Origin: DATJMJ01 sp035503915
GTDB lineage: Bacteria > Actinomycetota > Acidimicrobiia > Acidimicrobiales > Palsa-688
DNA: 64,000 nt
Assembly (NCBI GenBank): GCA_035503915.1
Contig: DATJSU010000002.1
Location: 1-64,000, forward strand
Reading direction: 5' to 3'
How positions within the stretch are numbered: position 1 is the first letter of the stretch; every line of letters starts with the position of its first letter. Below are positions 1 through 8,511 of the stretch, piece after piece. The position numbers were made by a program, and so were the translations under genes. Under the pieces are notes generated by a model, which had not been told where the DNA came from, did no database searches, and worked only from the letters and a program-made list of their open reading frames with translations.

Positions 1-136
1 GGCAGGTTCCTCACGTGTTACTCACCCGTTCGCCACTAGGCCTTCTCCGAGTTACCCCGGATGAGCCCCGTTCGACTTGCATGTGTGAAGCACGCCGCCA
101 GCGTTCGTCCTGAGCCAGGATCAAACTCTCCATCGA
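1..136 (-). rRNA. rrs: 16S ribosomal RNA, 5' end only (cut by window edge)
   Basis: Read on the minus strand, this stretch starts with the universal 16S 5' segment AGAGTTTGATCCTGGCTCAG, then GACGAACGCTGGCGGC and the CACATGCAAGTCGAACG segment, and runs into GTGAGTAACACGTGAG before the edge. Only about the first 135 nt are present; the rest of the gene and operon lie outside the window. The exact mature 5' end is estimated from the usual distance to AGAGTTTGATC. Confidence 0.97.
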
Positions 137-490
137 GATCAAGGGCACGCGCTTTCACGCGAGCCTCGAACTTGAAGAGCGCCAGCCCCTATGAAAGGAG
201 CTGGATGGCACAAGACGGAAGTTGTTGTCCGTCTAATGCTTGACAAGAATGGCGCACCGGCTCAGCCGGCGCACCCGCACTAGCTTTTGGCTTTCTTCTG
301 TTCCGTTTTCAAGGTCCACTGGTCGCGACAGCACTCGTCTGCTTTGGGAGCAGGCGGCGGTGCCAGCCGCTGAGCACCTCAGCCTAAAAGCCCCGAAGGG
401 CCCGTTGTTGAGGCGCCGCTCAGGAGGGGCCGTTGCCCACTGAAGCGGCTTTCAAGCTTAACCCGCCCAGCGAGGCTTGTCAATGACGCC
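137..490 (-). promoter_or_regulatory. rRNA operon promoter and 16S leader
   Basis: On the minus strand a TTGACA box (478-483) and a TAAGCT box (455-460) are separated by exactly 17 bp, a near-consensus sigma-70-type promoter pointing at the 16S gene. The leader of about 310 nt holds no gene. Close to the 16S start, at about 183-206, the sequence CCAGCTCCTTTCATAGGGG is followed by CTGG and can fold into a short hairpin, perhaps part of a processing stem. I see no convincing boxA antitermination site. Confidence 0.7.
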
Positions 491-620
491 CGGAGCCGCT
501 CCGGGGGTCGTTGGCCAGTCCCGCTGGGGCTCGCCCAGGTGGCGAGCAGAGCCATGATAGCGGACTTCGGGGCCCGCGCGGCAGTCGGCAACGAGCGCGC
601 GAGCCCCCTGCTCCCCGGCG

Positions 621-1262
621 TTACCCGAGGCTCTGAGGGGCCTCGATGGACCGCCTGATGATGAGCGCGAGGGTCTTGGCATTGGCGGCGCTCCACTGTG
701 AAGCGGGCGTGTACACGTAGCGCTCCTCGCCCACGTACGTCTCGGTCGTGGGTGTGAGCATTGAGAGGATCAGCACGGCCCGCAGCTCCTCGCTGCCCAG
801 ATAGCCGGTCAGCTCCTCCGCCTTGGACTGCCCGGAAGCTTCTCTCGCCCCGGTCTCCTGGCAGAGCACATCGACCCGGGTGAGGTGGCCCACGACGTTG
901 GTCCCGAGGGTTTGGAACGTCCAAGGCACCCCCAGGGAGTACCGAGTGACCAAGCTGGCGTCCTGCTGGCCGTCGGGCGAATTGACGTCAGCACCAGAAT
1001 CGCTGGCTGTTATCGTCCACTCGCCGTTGGGCACGAACGCCGTCCACCCGTTCGCCGAAATGGGCACCCACCCCTCCGACTGCTCGTCGGCGCTCGCTAC
1101 AGAACCACCGACAATCTCGATGACGTCGGCCATGGTGGTGCAGGCCGCGCTGACCTTCGGCGCCGCGGCGGCCGTGGTCGGAGCGCTGGCGAGGCCAACG
1201 GCGGCGCCTAAGGCCGTCAGCGCTGCCAGGACTGACCGAACAGTCGCACCAGATGTACCCAT
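621..1262 (-). CDS. Secreted protein of unknown function, 213 aa
   Basis: The protein starts with a Sec-type signal peptide: a short N-region, a hydrophobic stretch at about residues 9-28 and an AAAA cleavage area before APKVSAAC. The mature part of about 180 residues has two cysteines (ACTTM and VLCQE), enough for one disulphide. It has no motif I recognise, although the layout resembles actinobacterial lipoprotein/LpqN-like sensor domains. It is transcribed toward the rRNA promoter and has no operon partner. It is a coding region by composition and signal peptide; the function is unknown. Confidence 0.75.
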   Translation of the reverse strand: MGTSGATVRSVLAALTALGAAVGLASAPTTAAAAPKVSAACTTMADVIEIVGGSVASADEQSEGWVPISANGWTAFVPNGEWTITASDSGADVNSPDGQQDASLVTRYSLGVPWTFQTLGTNVVGHLTRVDVLCQETGAREASGQSKAEELTGYLGSEELRAVLILSMLTPTTETYVGEERYVYTPASQWSAANAKTLALIIRRSIEAPQSLG

Positions 1263-1644
1263 TGCGCCCTCCTTGTCCGGCGGTTCGGGAATTTCGCCAA
1301 CGACGACCCAAGCCCGTTACTTTGCCCCCCGTGCTGCCCCCGAGTGTCGAATAGGAGCTCACGTACACCCTCGGGAGCTTCACTTAGGGTCGCCCCAGGT
1401 TTATATGTCCCGGAACTGTAGCCGCCGTTGAGGCCGGCCAAAAGAGGGACTTCGGGAGCCGAAGTCCTCAGCGCTCAGCGTCCGGCCTTGACAGGTGCGG
1501 TTAGCTCGACAAACAGCGCCGTACTGGCGGCCCTGAGGGTCGGCGGTGCCGCGACAGGCGGGAACCCGCAGGCAGCGCTCAGGCACGTGAGCGCCGCCCC
1601 GGTATAAGGATTGGGCGAACGAGGGACTGACAAGGAGGACCAAA
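1263..1644. other. Intergenic region with an isolated hairpin and an ORF tail
   Basis: These 380 bp lie between divergent genes. On the minus strand an open frame ends at 1475 (C-terminal residues LTAPVKAGR), directly before the hairpin at 1448-1468. It lacks a credible start and looks like the tail of a lost gene. On the plus strand a strong AAGGAGG Shine-Dalgarno precedes the ATG at 1645. Nothing else is evident. Confidence 0.4.
1438..1468 (-). terminator. Rho-independent-type terminator, minus strand
   Basis: A perfect 9-bp stem (GGACTTCGG / CCGAAGTCC, 1448-1456 with 1460-1468) has a 3-nt loop. On the minus strand it is followed by CTCTTTTGG, a short U-tract. No intact minus-strand gene ends here; the nearest upstream one ends at 2190. 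Confidence 0.55.
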
Positions 1645-2022
1645 ATGACCAAGGAACCTGTGGCAACGCTCACGATGTTCGACGTCGACTGCAGTGACCC
1701 TGCGCGGCTCGCGCAGTTTTATTCCGCTGTCCTCGGGTGGGAGGTGACCTACAGCGAGGGCGACTACAGCATGATCGGTAACGGCAGCACCTCGATCGGG
1801 TTCGGGAAGGTCGAGGGCTACACGCCTCCGTCGTGGCCGGACGCGGACGGCCTCAAGCGGTACCACCTGGACTTGCAGGTCGACGACATCGCAAAGGCGG
1901 CCAACGAATGCGAAGCCCTTGGAGCGCGCACAGCGGGTTTCCAACCGGGCGGGGACCGCTGGCGCGTGATGCTTGACCCAAACGGCCACCCGTTCTGCCT
2001 CTGTCGCAAAGCCGCCGGCTAG
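1645..2022 (+). CDS. VOC (glyoxalase-like) family protein
   Basis: This 125-aa protein has the vicinal-oxygen-chelate fold pattern: beta strand MFDVDCSDPARLAQFYSAVLGW at the N-terminus, a middle section ending KRYHLDLQVDDI, and a C-terminal strand VMLDPNGHPFCLC. Candidate metal or substrate positions are the His of YHLDL and the C-terminal region. The length matches single-domain actinobacterial members of the family, most of which have no known substrate. The ATG follows a strong AAGGAGG site 5-6 nt upstream, which fixes the start. It stands alone; the substrate cannot be read from the sequence. Confidence 0.88.
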   Translation: MTKEPVATLTMFDVDCSDPARLAQFYSAVLGWEVTYSEGDYSMIGNGSTSIGFGKVEGYTPPSWPDADGLKRYHLDLQVDDIAKAANECEALGARTAGFQPGGDRWRVMLDPNGHPFCLCRKAAG

Positions 2023-2189
2023 GTACAGGGCTGGACGAGCCCCCCTCATGCAGCCATTGGGCGTGCGCTTGCGGTGGTGCCGAACTGAGCCGAGGGAAAG
2101 GACGGGCTCCAGAGATGCCGCGTTCTTGACGCCGTTAAGTTGCAAAGTAACCAGGTCATCTGGCCCCGTCGTCTGTCGGGCGCCCGGCG

Positions 2190-3752
2190 TCACGCGGGCC
2201 CGTCCCACGATGGGCGCCGAGGCTTAGCCGCAGGCCTTCCTTGTAGCCCGGACAATGGCGTCGCTGCGTTACCCGAAAGCTGTGGGTCGTGGTGGAACAT
2301 CGGCCACGCGCCCACTTGGTCCACCTCGGCCCCATTCGAACCCTTGAGCTCGTAATGTTCGACCAGCCCTTGGTGGTACCCGTTATAACCAGCCAATGTC
2401 ACACCTAGAGTGCCATTTGGGTCATCTGTGACGAGCGGCGAACCTTGCAAACCTTCGCCGGGCGCAAGGAACGCCTCGGGCTCGCCGGTACGCCCGTCGA
2501 GCACCTCCGCCCCGTCGGTGGTCGCAACGATGACGTCTTGATAGCCAGCGCCCAGGTCCGCCGTGACAACGCTGCCGATTACTTCAGCAGGCATACGCTG
2601 GTACCAGAGCACTGCGCCCGTCGGCCCGCTGAGAGCGTAGACGGACCCTCTACCGGGCCCATTGTAAGTGCCCTCGACCACGTCCAAATGTCCGTTGCCC
2701 ATGAGATCAGCGAGCGCCGGGCTAGGTGTTGTCGCGCCGTCAAGACGCTTGACCCATATGACACGGCAGCGAGCATTGAAGGCGAAGAGCTTGTCCGTAG
2801 CTGTCGCATGCGGCCAGAAGGTGCCGGTGCCGACGACAATGCCCTCAGCGCCACGAGCTAGAAAGGGCCCAACCGCTGGCGACGATTGCACCACTTGATC
2901 GGTGTTGTACTGGCACTTCAAGCCACCCGAAGGGCTCCGCGTACCCAAATTACCCGTCGGTGCGAGTACCCTCAAGTGGCCACCTCTCGTCTCGGCAACG
3001 CCAAAGGAGGCGCCTTGGGTTTGGTCGCTGCCCTCGATTATCTCGATCTTCCCGTTGCCGTAAAGGTCCGCCAGCGCGGGGGTTGAAAAACCACTATCTG
3101 ATGTGAACCAGGGAAAGCCGCGCAGCACGGCGCCCGTCGAGGCATTAAGCGCGTACTCCTCCTGACCGAGCGAAGGGGCCACTACATCCAAAGACCCCTG
3201 GATGTTCCCAACGGTCGTAGACGCCTGTACTGCCTCCGTGCGCCGAGGTCCTCCGTAGAGAGACTCGTACGCCCTCACGAACCAGCGCTCGGACCCATCA
3301 GGGTTGAAAGCTTCGTAACCTCCCGAGTGGGGCTTGGCCGCGCTACCGACCCCTACGAAGATCGTGTCGGCTCGAGATCCCGGTGTTAGCGCCGCAACAG
3401 ATGGTGTCGATTCCACCGGGGCCCCACTGGTGCTGACAGGCCACCCGGGTACGGCCGAACCCTTGGCCAACGACAAGGCATAAACATGGCCGGCTAGGTC
3501 ACCAACGACGACCGCGGGGCCTCCACCAAGGACCGCCAAGTTGGGCGATGAGAGCGCGACTGGGGCACCCCTGTCCGGAAGAGCGACTGCCCACGTTTCC
3601 AGGAACGTCAACCGCCGCGCCTCGACAATCGCGGGCACGGAGCTCGTGCCAACCATGGTGAGCGCGATCATGACCGCTGGTCCGCCAAGCCTCCATCTCA
3701 TCGAGGAAATGCTGGCAGCATTTCCTGGCACGGTCCAAACGGCGTCCCTCAC
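2190..3752 (-). CDS. Secreted FG-GAP/PQQ-type beta-propeller protein
   Basis: The 520-aa protein has a hydrophobic export segment at residues 24-40. It is built of repeated blades with the signatures TPALADLYGNGKIEIIEG, SPALADLMGNGHLDVVEG and GSVYALSGPTGAVLW, the alternating FG-GAP and PQQ-like pattern of extracellular propellers. The C-terminus contains GAWPMFHHDPQLSGN, a motif common in this family. The start could also be the ATG at 3701, which places the signal peptide at the N-terminus. It is divergent from the membrane protein at 3829. A decayed copy of residues 326-407 lies at 5544-5800. The role is unknown, probably surface binding. Confidence 0.82.
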   Translation of the reverse strand: MRDAVWTVPGNAASISSMRWRLGGPAVMIALTMVGTSSVPAIVEARRLTFLETWAVALPDRGAPVALSSPNLAVLGGGPAVVVGDLAGHVYALSLAKGSAVPGWPVSTSGAPVESTPSVAALTPGSRADTIFVGVGSAAKPHSGGYEAFNPDGSERWFVRAYESLYGGPRRTEAVQASTTVGNIQGSLDVVAPSLGQEEYALNASTGAVLRGFPWFTSDSGFSTPALADLYGNGKIEIIEGSDQTQGASFGVAETRGGHLRVLAPTGNLGTRSPSGGLKCQYNTDQVVQSSPAVGPFLARGAEGIVVGTGTFWPHATATDKLFAFNARCRVIWVKRLDGATTPSPALADLMGNGHLDVVEGTYNGPGRGSVYALSGPTGAVLWYQRMPAEVIGSVVTADLGAGYQDVIVATTDGAEVLDGRTGEPEAFLAPGEGLQGSPLVTDDPNGTLGVTLAGYNGYHQGLVEHYELKGSNGAEVDQVGAWPMFHHDPQLSGNAATPLSGLQGRPAAKPRRPSWDGPA

Positions 3753-3828
3753 CTAGGGGTGACAACAACTAAGCAATCGTCTTGGTAGCGAACGGATCCA
3801 CAGGAAATTTGCGGATAAGATCCTGCCC

Positions 3829-5547
3829 GTGCGGAGCGCGCCAAGCACGCTTGAACGTAGCCAGTCGCTCGAAATCTCTTTGGAAGCGGTCGGGTCGCCC
3901 GTCCCCGGCGCCAGGCCAGTACGCAGGCTGACTGCTGGTGTGGCCGCGGCCGGTGTGTTCGTTGGCCTCGTGGCCCTCCTGTACTACGCATCGACCCGCA
4001 CCTTGCGAGCCGACTCCGACGCCGCAAGCACCATGCTGCAAGGAATTTCCATGAGCCACGGCAATCTCGGGCTGCAGGGCTGGCGACTATCTCTGGACTC
4101 GTTCTGGCTGTCCGACACGGTCGTCTTTGCCCTGCTCGTCACCCTTTTCGGAGTTAAGTACCAGCTCATGTACCTGATGCCGGCCGTCGTCGCGGTTGTC
4201 TTGGTCTTCCTCGGAATGTACCTCGCCAGTGCCCACCGACGCCGCGGAGCGGCGCTCGCCGGCGCTCTCACGGTGTTCGCGCTGATTGGCCTGCCCAGCA
4301 GTTTCCTGGCCAACAAGCTCCTGCAAAGCCCGGTGCACGTTGTTACGGCTCTGTGGTGCCTGCTTTCCTTTATGTGCCTACGCCGGTTGCGTTTCGACTG
4401 GTACTTCGTGGTGGGAGTGATCTTGTTGGCAGCAGCAACGGTGAGCGACCTTATCGGTCTGGCTATCGGCATCCTTCCCGTGTTCCTGGCCGGGTTGGTA
4501 GCCGTAGCACGAAGCCGCTCAATTCGCGTCGGCGTTGTCCCCGCAGCAGCGGCGGCGGCCGGAGCACTAACGGCTTTGGCCCTGCGCACTTTGGCGGGCG
4601 CGGGCGGCTGGCTGGAGATGACTTCCCGTCAACGTACCGCGACGATGTTGCAGGCTCTCAAGAACGTGCCCCTTGCCTTTCACTACGCCGTCGACATGTT
4701 CGGCATGGGCCAGTCGCAGCAGGCACGCGGACATGTACCCGTGCCACTGCAGCTAGCGCACCTCACCGCGGCAACGGTAGGCGTGGCTGTGTTGGTTGGA
4801 GTGGGAAGGCTAGCAAGAGGGGTAACCCACGGAGAGCGATTGCCGGCCAGTCGCGCGGGCAGCGGGCTCGCCACAACAGGTGCACCTGGAGCGCAGGATA
4901 ACTTCCTAGACGACGTCTTACTGCTCGCAACCCTTGGCTCGCTATGCTCCTTTCTCGGCCTGACCGTTCTCAGCGTCCCGCCAGAAGCTCGGTACCTCTT
5001 GCCAGCTGCCATCTTCGCTTCCGTGCTCACCGGGAGGTTCGTCGCCAGTCTCGCCGAGCGGGTACGCCCGAGCCTAACGCGTAAGGCCCTGCAGGGCGCG
5101 TCGATCGCCACTGTGCTTGCATTCGCTGCCGGAACCGGCTACCAGCTAAGTGGCCGCGTACCGGCCACGCCTTATCCCGCGATCGCGCGTTTCCTGGCCG
5201 CCCACCACTTGCAGTCAGGCTTGGCCGATTACTGGACCTCCGCCATCGTGACCATCGACAGCGACGACCGCGTTCTGGTGAGACCCGTTGGTGCCGTCGA
5301 TGGCAGGATTTACCCCCTTGTCCGGGATAATTCGGATGTCGACTGGTACCGTGGCGTGCCGTTCAGGTACCTCGTCTACGCGCCGGGGGCAATGTTCCGG
5401 GGCGTCAACAAGCGCGCCGCCGAACGAACCTGGGGGCATCCAGCAAGCGTCTTTCGGGTTGCGGGTTACCGCATCTTGGTTTGGGCCCGGCCCTTCTATT
5501 TCCCAAAGGGCCTTTTCCCCCCAGGTCGAAGCAAGTCCCTACTTTAG
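3829..5547 (+). CDS. Polytopic membrane protein, possibly GT-C/PMT-like, 572 aa
   Basis: The protein has about eleven predicted membrane spans, beginning at residues 37-57 and ending near residue 430, followed by an extracytoplasmic tail of about 130 residues. The first loop contains ADSDAASTML followed by a Trp/Ser-rich stretch, a layout like GT-C (family 39-type) glycosyltransferases, but I cannot point to the catalytic acidic pair with confidence. The GTG start is at 3829; no clear Shine-Dalgarno is seen. The neighbouring FG-GAP gene is divergent, so the two may share a promoter region. Function is an inference only. Confidence 0.7.
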   Translation: MRSAPSTLERSQSLEISLEAVGSPVPGARPVRRLTAGVAAAGVFVGLVALLYYASTRTLRADSDAASTMLQGISMSHGNLGLQGWRLSLDSFWLSDTVVFALLVTLFGVKYQLMYLMPAVVAVVLVFLGMYLASAHRRRGAALAGALTVFALIGLPSSFLANKLLQSPVHVVTALWCLLSFMCLRRLRFDWYFVVGVILLAAATVSDLIGLAIGILPVFLAGLVAVARSRSIRVGVVPAAAAAAGALTALALRTLAGAGGWLEMTSRQRTATMLQALKNVPLAFHYAVDMFGMGQSQQARGHVPVPLQLAHLTAATVGVAVLVGVGRLARGVTHGERLPASRAGSGLATTGAPGAQDNFLDDVLLLATLGSLCSFLGLTVLSVPPEARYLLPAAIFASVLTGRFVASLAERVRPSLTRKALQGASIATVLAFAAGTGYQLSGRVPATPYPAIARFLAAHHLQSGLADYWTSAIVTIDSDDRVLVRPVGAVDGRIYPLVRDNSDVDWYRGVPFRYLVYAPGAMFRGVNKRAAERTWGHPASVFRVAGYRILVWARPFYFPKGLFPPGRSKSLL

Positions 5548-5800
5548 AAGACATCTTGGTAACCAGGGCCGAGATCGGCTGTAACGACGCTACCTATCAC
5601 TTCGGCAAACATCGCCCGGTGCCACAGGACAGCACCGGTTGGGCCACTGAGCGCGTAGACAGACCCATACCTGCCCCATTATTGGTCCCTTCGATCACCT
5701 CAAGCTTGCCCGTTCCCCGTCAGGTCGGCGAGCGCAGGGCTCGACGCCGTCACCCCGTCTAGGTGCTTGGCCCAAATCGGGCGGCAGCGAGCGTTGCATG
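5544..5800 (-). pseudogene. Decayed partial copy of the FG-GAP/PQQ propeller gene
   Basis: The minus-strand translation matches residues 326-407 of the protein encoded at 2190-3752: NARCRPIWAKHLDG, then SSPALADLTGNGKLEVIEG, then SVYALSGPTGAVLW, then EVIGSVVTADLGPGYQDV. The three blocks lie in different frames, so at least two frameshifts separate them, and a stop follows QDV immediately. Its end overlaps the stop codon of the convergent membrane gene. It has no start and cannot make a protein. A duplication followed by decay, or the remains of a lost paralogue, explains it. Confidence 0.8.
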
Positions 5801-6096
5801 CCACCTCTCCACAACGGTCCTCCCCGGGCCTGTAGCGCCACCGGCTTGGCTGTCGGCTGAGCGGGTCGTAAAAGCCCAGTAATGGCTGACCACGGCCCCC
5901 GGCAGGGAAATCGTCACGGTGGCTCGGTAAGTTCCGTGGTCCACAAGCGGCGCGACGGGGATGACGAACCCGCCACCCCCACCCCGACGGGTAACCCACT
6001 TCACAGTTACCGCGCCCGTAGGAGCTCGCGCGCCGGCGGTGGCAGCTAACGGCTGAAGGCAAAGGGCCCGGGCACTGGACTGGCCCGCTCGAGCGT
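5801..6096 (-). pseudogene. Remnant of a secreted protein C-terminal domain
   Basis: In one minus-strand frame the residues between about 6090 and 5815 include FVIPVAPLVDHGTYRATVTI and VVSHYWAFTTRSA, a pattern like the C-terminal beta-sandwich of actinobacterial CAP-domain or Ig-like secreted proteins (the YxVxV...WxFTT signature). No start or upstream domain is present, and the frame runs into the neighbouring propeller remnant. I read it as a gene fragment; the family assignment is tentative. Confidence 0.4.
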
Positions 6097-6921
6097 TCAG
6101 GGGCCAAAGCCTTCGTTGATGATGTTCGTGACGGCCGCCCACCATGCCAACCCCGCCATGAGCAACGCCGCCGGCCCAGAGAGAGAGCCAGACAATGTCC
6201 CGAGGAAAGGCGATGGCCCGATCGTCCATGTCACCGCGGAGCGCGCCGTCACTGGGCCTTGGCGCAAGGACACGCTGAACGACCTAGGGACTAGCTCGGC
6301 GTAAAACTCGCCGGAAACAGCGAGTTGAGCTTCGCCGAGGGACCCCTCTAGGAATGTCACCTCGTGGCCGTTGATGAGCGTCCGAGGTCCTCCGAAGGTC
6401 GCGTCAAAAGCCGAAGGCCCAACGGTCCCCTCCACCGTCCACCCCGACCGAGCTGTGCCGCCTGAGGGGCAGCGCAGCGAGATCGGCGTCGTCCCAAGAT
6501 GAGCGCTCGCCGTAAAGCTGTCCTCGTTGCCATTGGTGCCGAAGCTGAGACCACCCTCCAAGGGGTCATCTCCGTAATGGCCGGAAAAAGACATACCGCC
6601 GTAGGCGTGGGTGAAGATGGACCGCACCATCAGCCCCTCGCCGCCGAGCGACCCGAGGAGGAGCGCCGATAGGGCCCCGCTCGAGCCGTCGAAATTGTCA
6701 TCCGCTCGGTAAACGCACTGTAAGGGTGCCTGCGCCAGCCACCCAGCGACGTTGGGCCCGGCGCGATCTTCCATCCCAGACTTGGCGGTTGGCGACGGCT
6801 TTAGCGTCGACAGGACGAGGTCAGGACGCAGCAACAATGCTCCGGCGGCAGCCATAAACGTGCGCCTTGCGACCTGGCTGCGAGCACCGGCAGCGATTGC
6901 GGCAACCGAGCGGTGGCTCAC
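6097..6921 (-). CDS. Probable exported protein of unknown function, 274 aa
   Basis: The GTG start at 6921 overlaps the stop of the upstream propeller gene (GTGA), so translation is probably coupled. The N-terminus carries ARRTFMAAAGALLL, a plausible Tat-type signal (twin Arg before a hydrophobic stretch). The mature protein has one CVYRADDNFDG segment, many Gly/Ser-rich beta-like stretches, and a hydrophobic segment near the C-terminus (PAALLMAGLAWWAAV). No known domain is recognised. A longer reading frame upstream to 7449 is only the shadow of the propeller gene. It is the third gene of a three-gene operon. Confidence 0.65.
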   Translation of the reverse strand: MSHRSVAAIAAGARSQVARRTFMAAAGALLLRPDLVLSTLKPSPTAKSGMEDRAGPNVAGWLAQAPLQCVYRADDNFDGSSGALSALLLGSLGGEGLMVRSIFTHAYGGMSFSGHYGDDPLEGGLSFGTNGNEDSFTASAHLGTTPISLRCPSGGTARSGWTVEGTVGPSAFDATFGGPRTLINGHEVTFLEGSLGEAQLAVSGEFYAELVPRSFSVSLRQGPVTARSAVTWTIGPSPFLGTLSGSLSGPAALLMAGLAWWAAVTNIINEGFGP

Positions 6922-8015
6922 GTCAAGCTCCAAGTTGCCCCATCGGCCGTCGTCAGTACGGCGTCCTCGCCCTCGCCGCTCACCCCGACCGCCATACACG
7001 TGGTGGGGCCAGAGCATGACACGGCCTCGAGGTCGCTCACCGAGGCTGGTAGCTGAGCGGGACGCCAAGCCTGGCCCCCGTCGGTCGTGCTGAATATCGC
7101 GCCCGAGACCCCGTCGGCCGCTTGCCCCACCGCGTAGCAGTCCGCGGCACTCGGGCAAACGATGGCATTCAGGGCCCCGAGGCCGCTCGGGCCGTCGCCA
7201 TAGTCCCACCCGACCGTGGCCCATCGAGTTCCCACGCCTACAGCCTTCCAAACTTGGACAGGGTCGGGCTCCTCGGCTTGCCCTACGGCCAAACACGTAG
7301 AAGTCCCCCAGGCACAGGCTGTCCCGCTCACGGCACCCAGCGTCTCGTGGGGCGACAACCCGCCTTGCTCCCATGCCACGCCGCCGTCGCGAGTGAGGTC
7401 GATAACGAGGTCGTCGCTCGCGTCGCGGAGCGCGCCGCCGACGGCGCAAACCGTACTCGAGGCGCAGGAAACCGAGTAAAGCGAGCCCTGGCGGTCAGCC
7501 AAGGGGAGCACCTGAGGGCTCCACGTGGCACCGCCGTTAGTAGATCGGATCACCGACGGTGGGCGCGAGAGGCTATCGGTAACGGCGAAGCACACCGCTG
7601 CGGAGGGGCACGAGACGGCGTAAACCATGCCAACTGCCGATGGCAAGCTGGCACTGGACCAGCTCGCTCCGCCGTCGCTGGTCAGCAGTACGGCTCCCTG
7701 CATGTTGCCGAGGTCTCCCACAGCCACGCAGTTAGTGGGCGTGGGGCAGGCAATACCTTGCAGCTCGGTAACTTTTGGCGCGACGCTCACTGTCCAGGAA
7801 CCTCCGTCGTTTGTGGTGCGGGTGATCACAGCAGGCGAAGGACCGAGCTGGCCGACCGCGTAGCACGTGGTGGATGACGGGCAAGACACACCGGAGAGCT
7901 CGCCCGTAGCTCCCAACGCGAGGGTGCTCGCATGGGGTGCCAATGTCGCAGGAGAGGCCAATGTCGCAGGAGAAACAGCTAAAAACGCCAGAACTATGGC
8001 TGCGATCATCCTCAT
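6918..8015 (-). CDS. Secreted seven-bladed BNR-like beta-propeller with Cys-paired blades
   Basis: After a signal peptide (residues 1-20) the 365-aa protein contains seven repeats of about 45 residues. Each has a C-x4-6-C pair and a turn motif: GVSCPSSTTCYAVG, GIACPTPTNCVAVG, AVSCPSAAVCFAV, SVSCASSTVCAVGG, TACAWGTSTCLAVG, AIVCPSAADCYAVG, AVSCSGPTTCMAVG. Most are followed by T(T/S)DGGxxW, the BNR/Ycf48-type signature. Seven repeats would close one propeller, with a disulphide possible in every blade. Four-base overlaps link it to genes on both sides. The ligand is unknown. Confidence 0.82.
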   Translation of the reverse strand: MRMIAAIVLAFLAVSPATLASPATLAPHASTLALGATGELSGVSCPSSTTCYAVGQLGPSPAVITRTTNDGGSWTVSVAPKVTELQGIACPTPTNCVAVGDLGNMQGAVLLTSDGGASWSSASLPSAVGMVYAVSCPSAAVCFAVTDSLSRPPSVIRSTNGGATWSPQVLPLADRQGSLYSVSCASSTVCAVGGALRDASDDLVIDLTRDGGVAWEQGGLSPHETLGAVSGTACAWGTSTCLAVGQAEEPDPVQVWKAVGVGTRWATVGWDYGDGPSGLGALNAIVCPSAADCYAVGQAADGVSGAIFSTTDGGQAWRPAQLPASVSDLEAVSCSGPTTCMAVGVSGEGEDAVLTTADGATWSLT

Positions 8016-8479
8016 GAGTGTGCCTCCGCGGCTGGTGAGAGGCTGGTGGGACTTGCGAGCGGTCCCAGTACAGGCAGCGTGCCGCTCGTTGGCGAGCCTT
8101 CGCCGAAGACCGCTAACAGGCTGAGAGCCGTCACGAGCGGGGCGTGGGAGCCCGGATGAGACCTACCGCACTCACAGCTATAGCCGTCGAAAACCGTGCT
8201 TCGGGCGACGCGGGTCACAGCTCCGCCCGCGTTGCCAAACGCTGCCTGCGGCCCGTGGTCCATCACGCCAGTGCTGGGCACCTTGAATGTCAGTGACCAC
8301 GCCCCGCTCAGCGGGGTCACGTCAGAGCTCGTAGAGATCTTGGGTCCTGCATAAGCCGTGCCGGCAGGGGGGTTGGTCACGTCGTAGACGGTGAGCTCGA
8401 CATCGTCACCGGGGTTGATGGTCATGCATGACCAGGTGATGCCACTACGTTTCCGGGCCGTGCGCTTGGGGGGGGCCAT
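8012..8479 (-). CDS. Small protein of unknown function, first gene of the propeller operon
   Basis: The 155-aa product starting MAPPKRTARKRS has a basic N-terminus, a middle with TINPGDDVELTVYDVTN and WSLTFKVPSTG (beta-rich), a CEC cysteine pair, and a hydrophobic segment (LVTALSLLAVF) near the C-terminus. Its stop overlaps the ATG of the propeller gene (ATGA). The frame is open further up to 8521 but the extra residues look non-coding. No family is recognised; the coupling to the propeller is the main evidence that it is real. Confidence 0.55.
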   Translation of the reverse strand: MAPPKRTARKRSGITWSCMTINPGDDVELTVYDVTNPPAGTAYAGPKISTSSDVTPLSGAWSLTFKVPSTGVMDHGPQAAFGNAGGAVTRVARSTVFDGYSCECGRSHPGSHAPLVTALSLLAVFGEGSPTSGTLPVLGPLASPTSLSPAAEAHS

Positions 8480-8511
8480 GTCTCGATATTTATAGCAAGG
8501 CCAGCACGGCC

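Noticed and set aside
6922..7449. N-terminal extension of the 274-aa exported protein
   Set aside because: Arg/Gly-rich out-of-frame translation of the propeller gene; the coupled GTG at 6921 is a better start.
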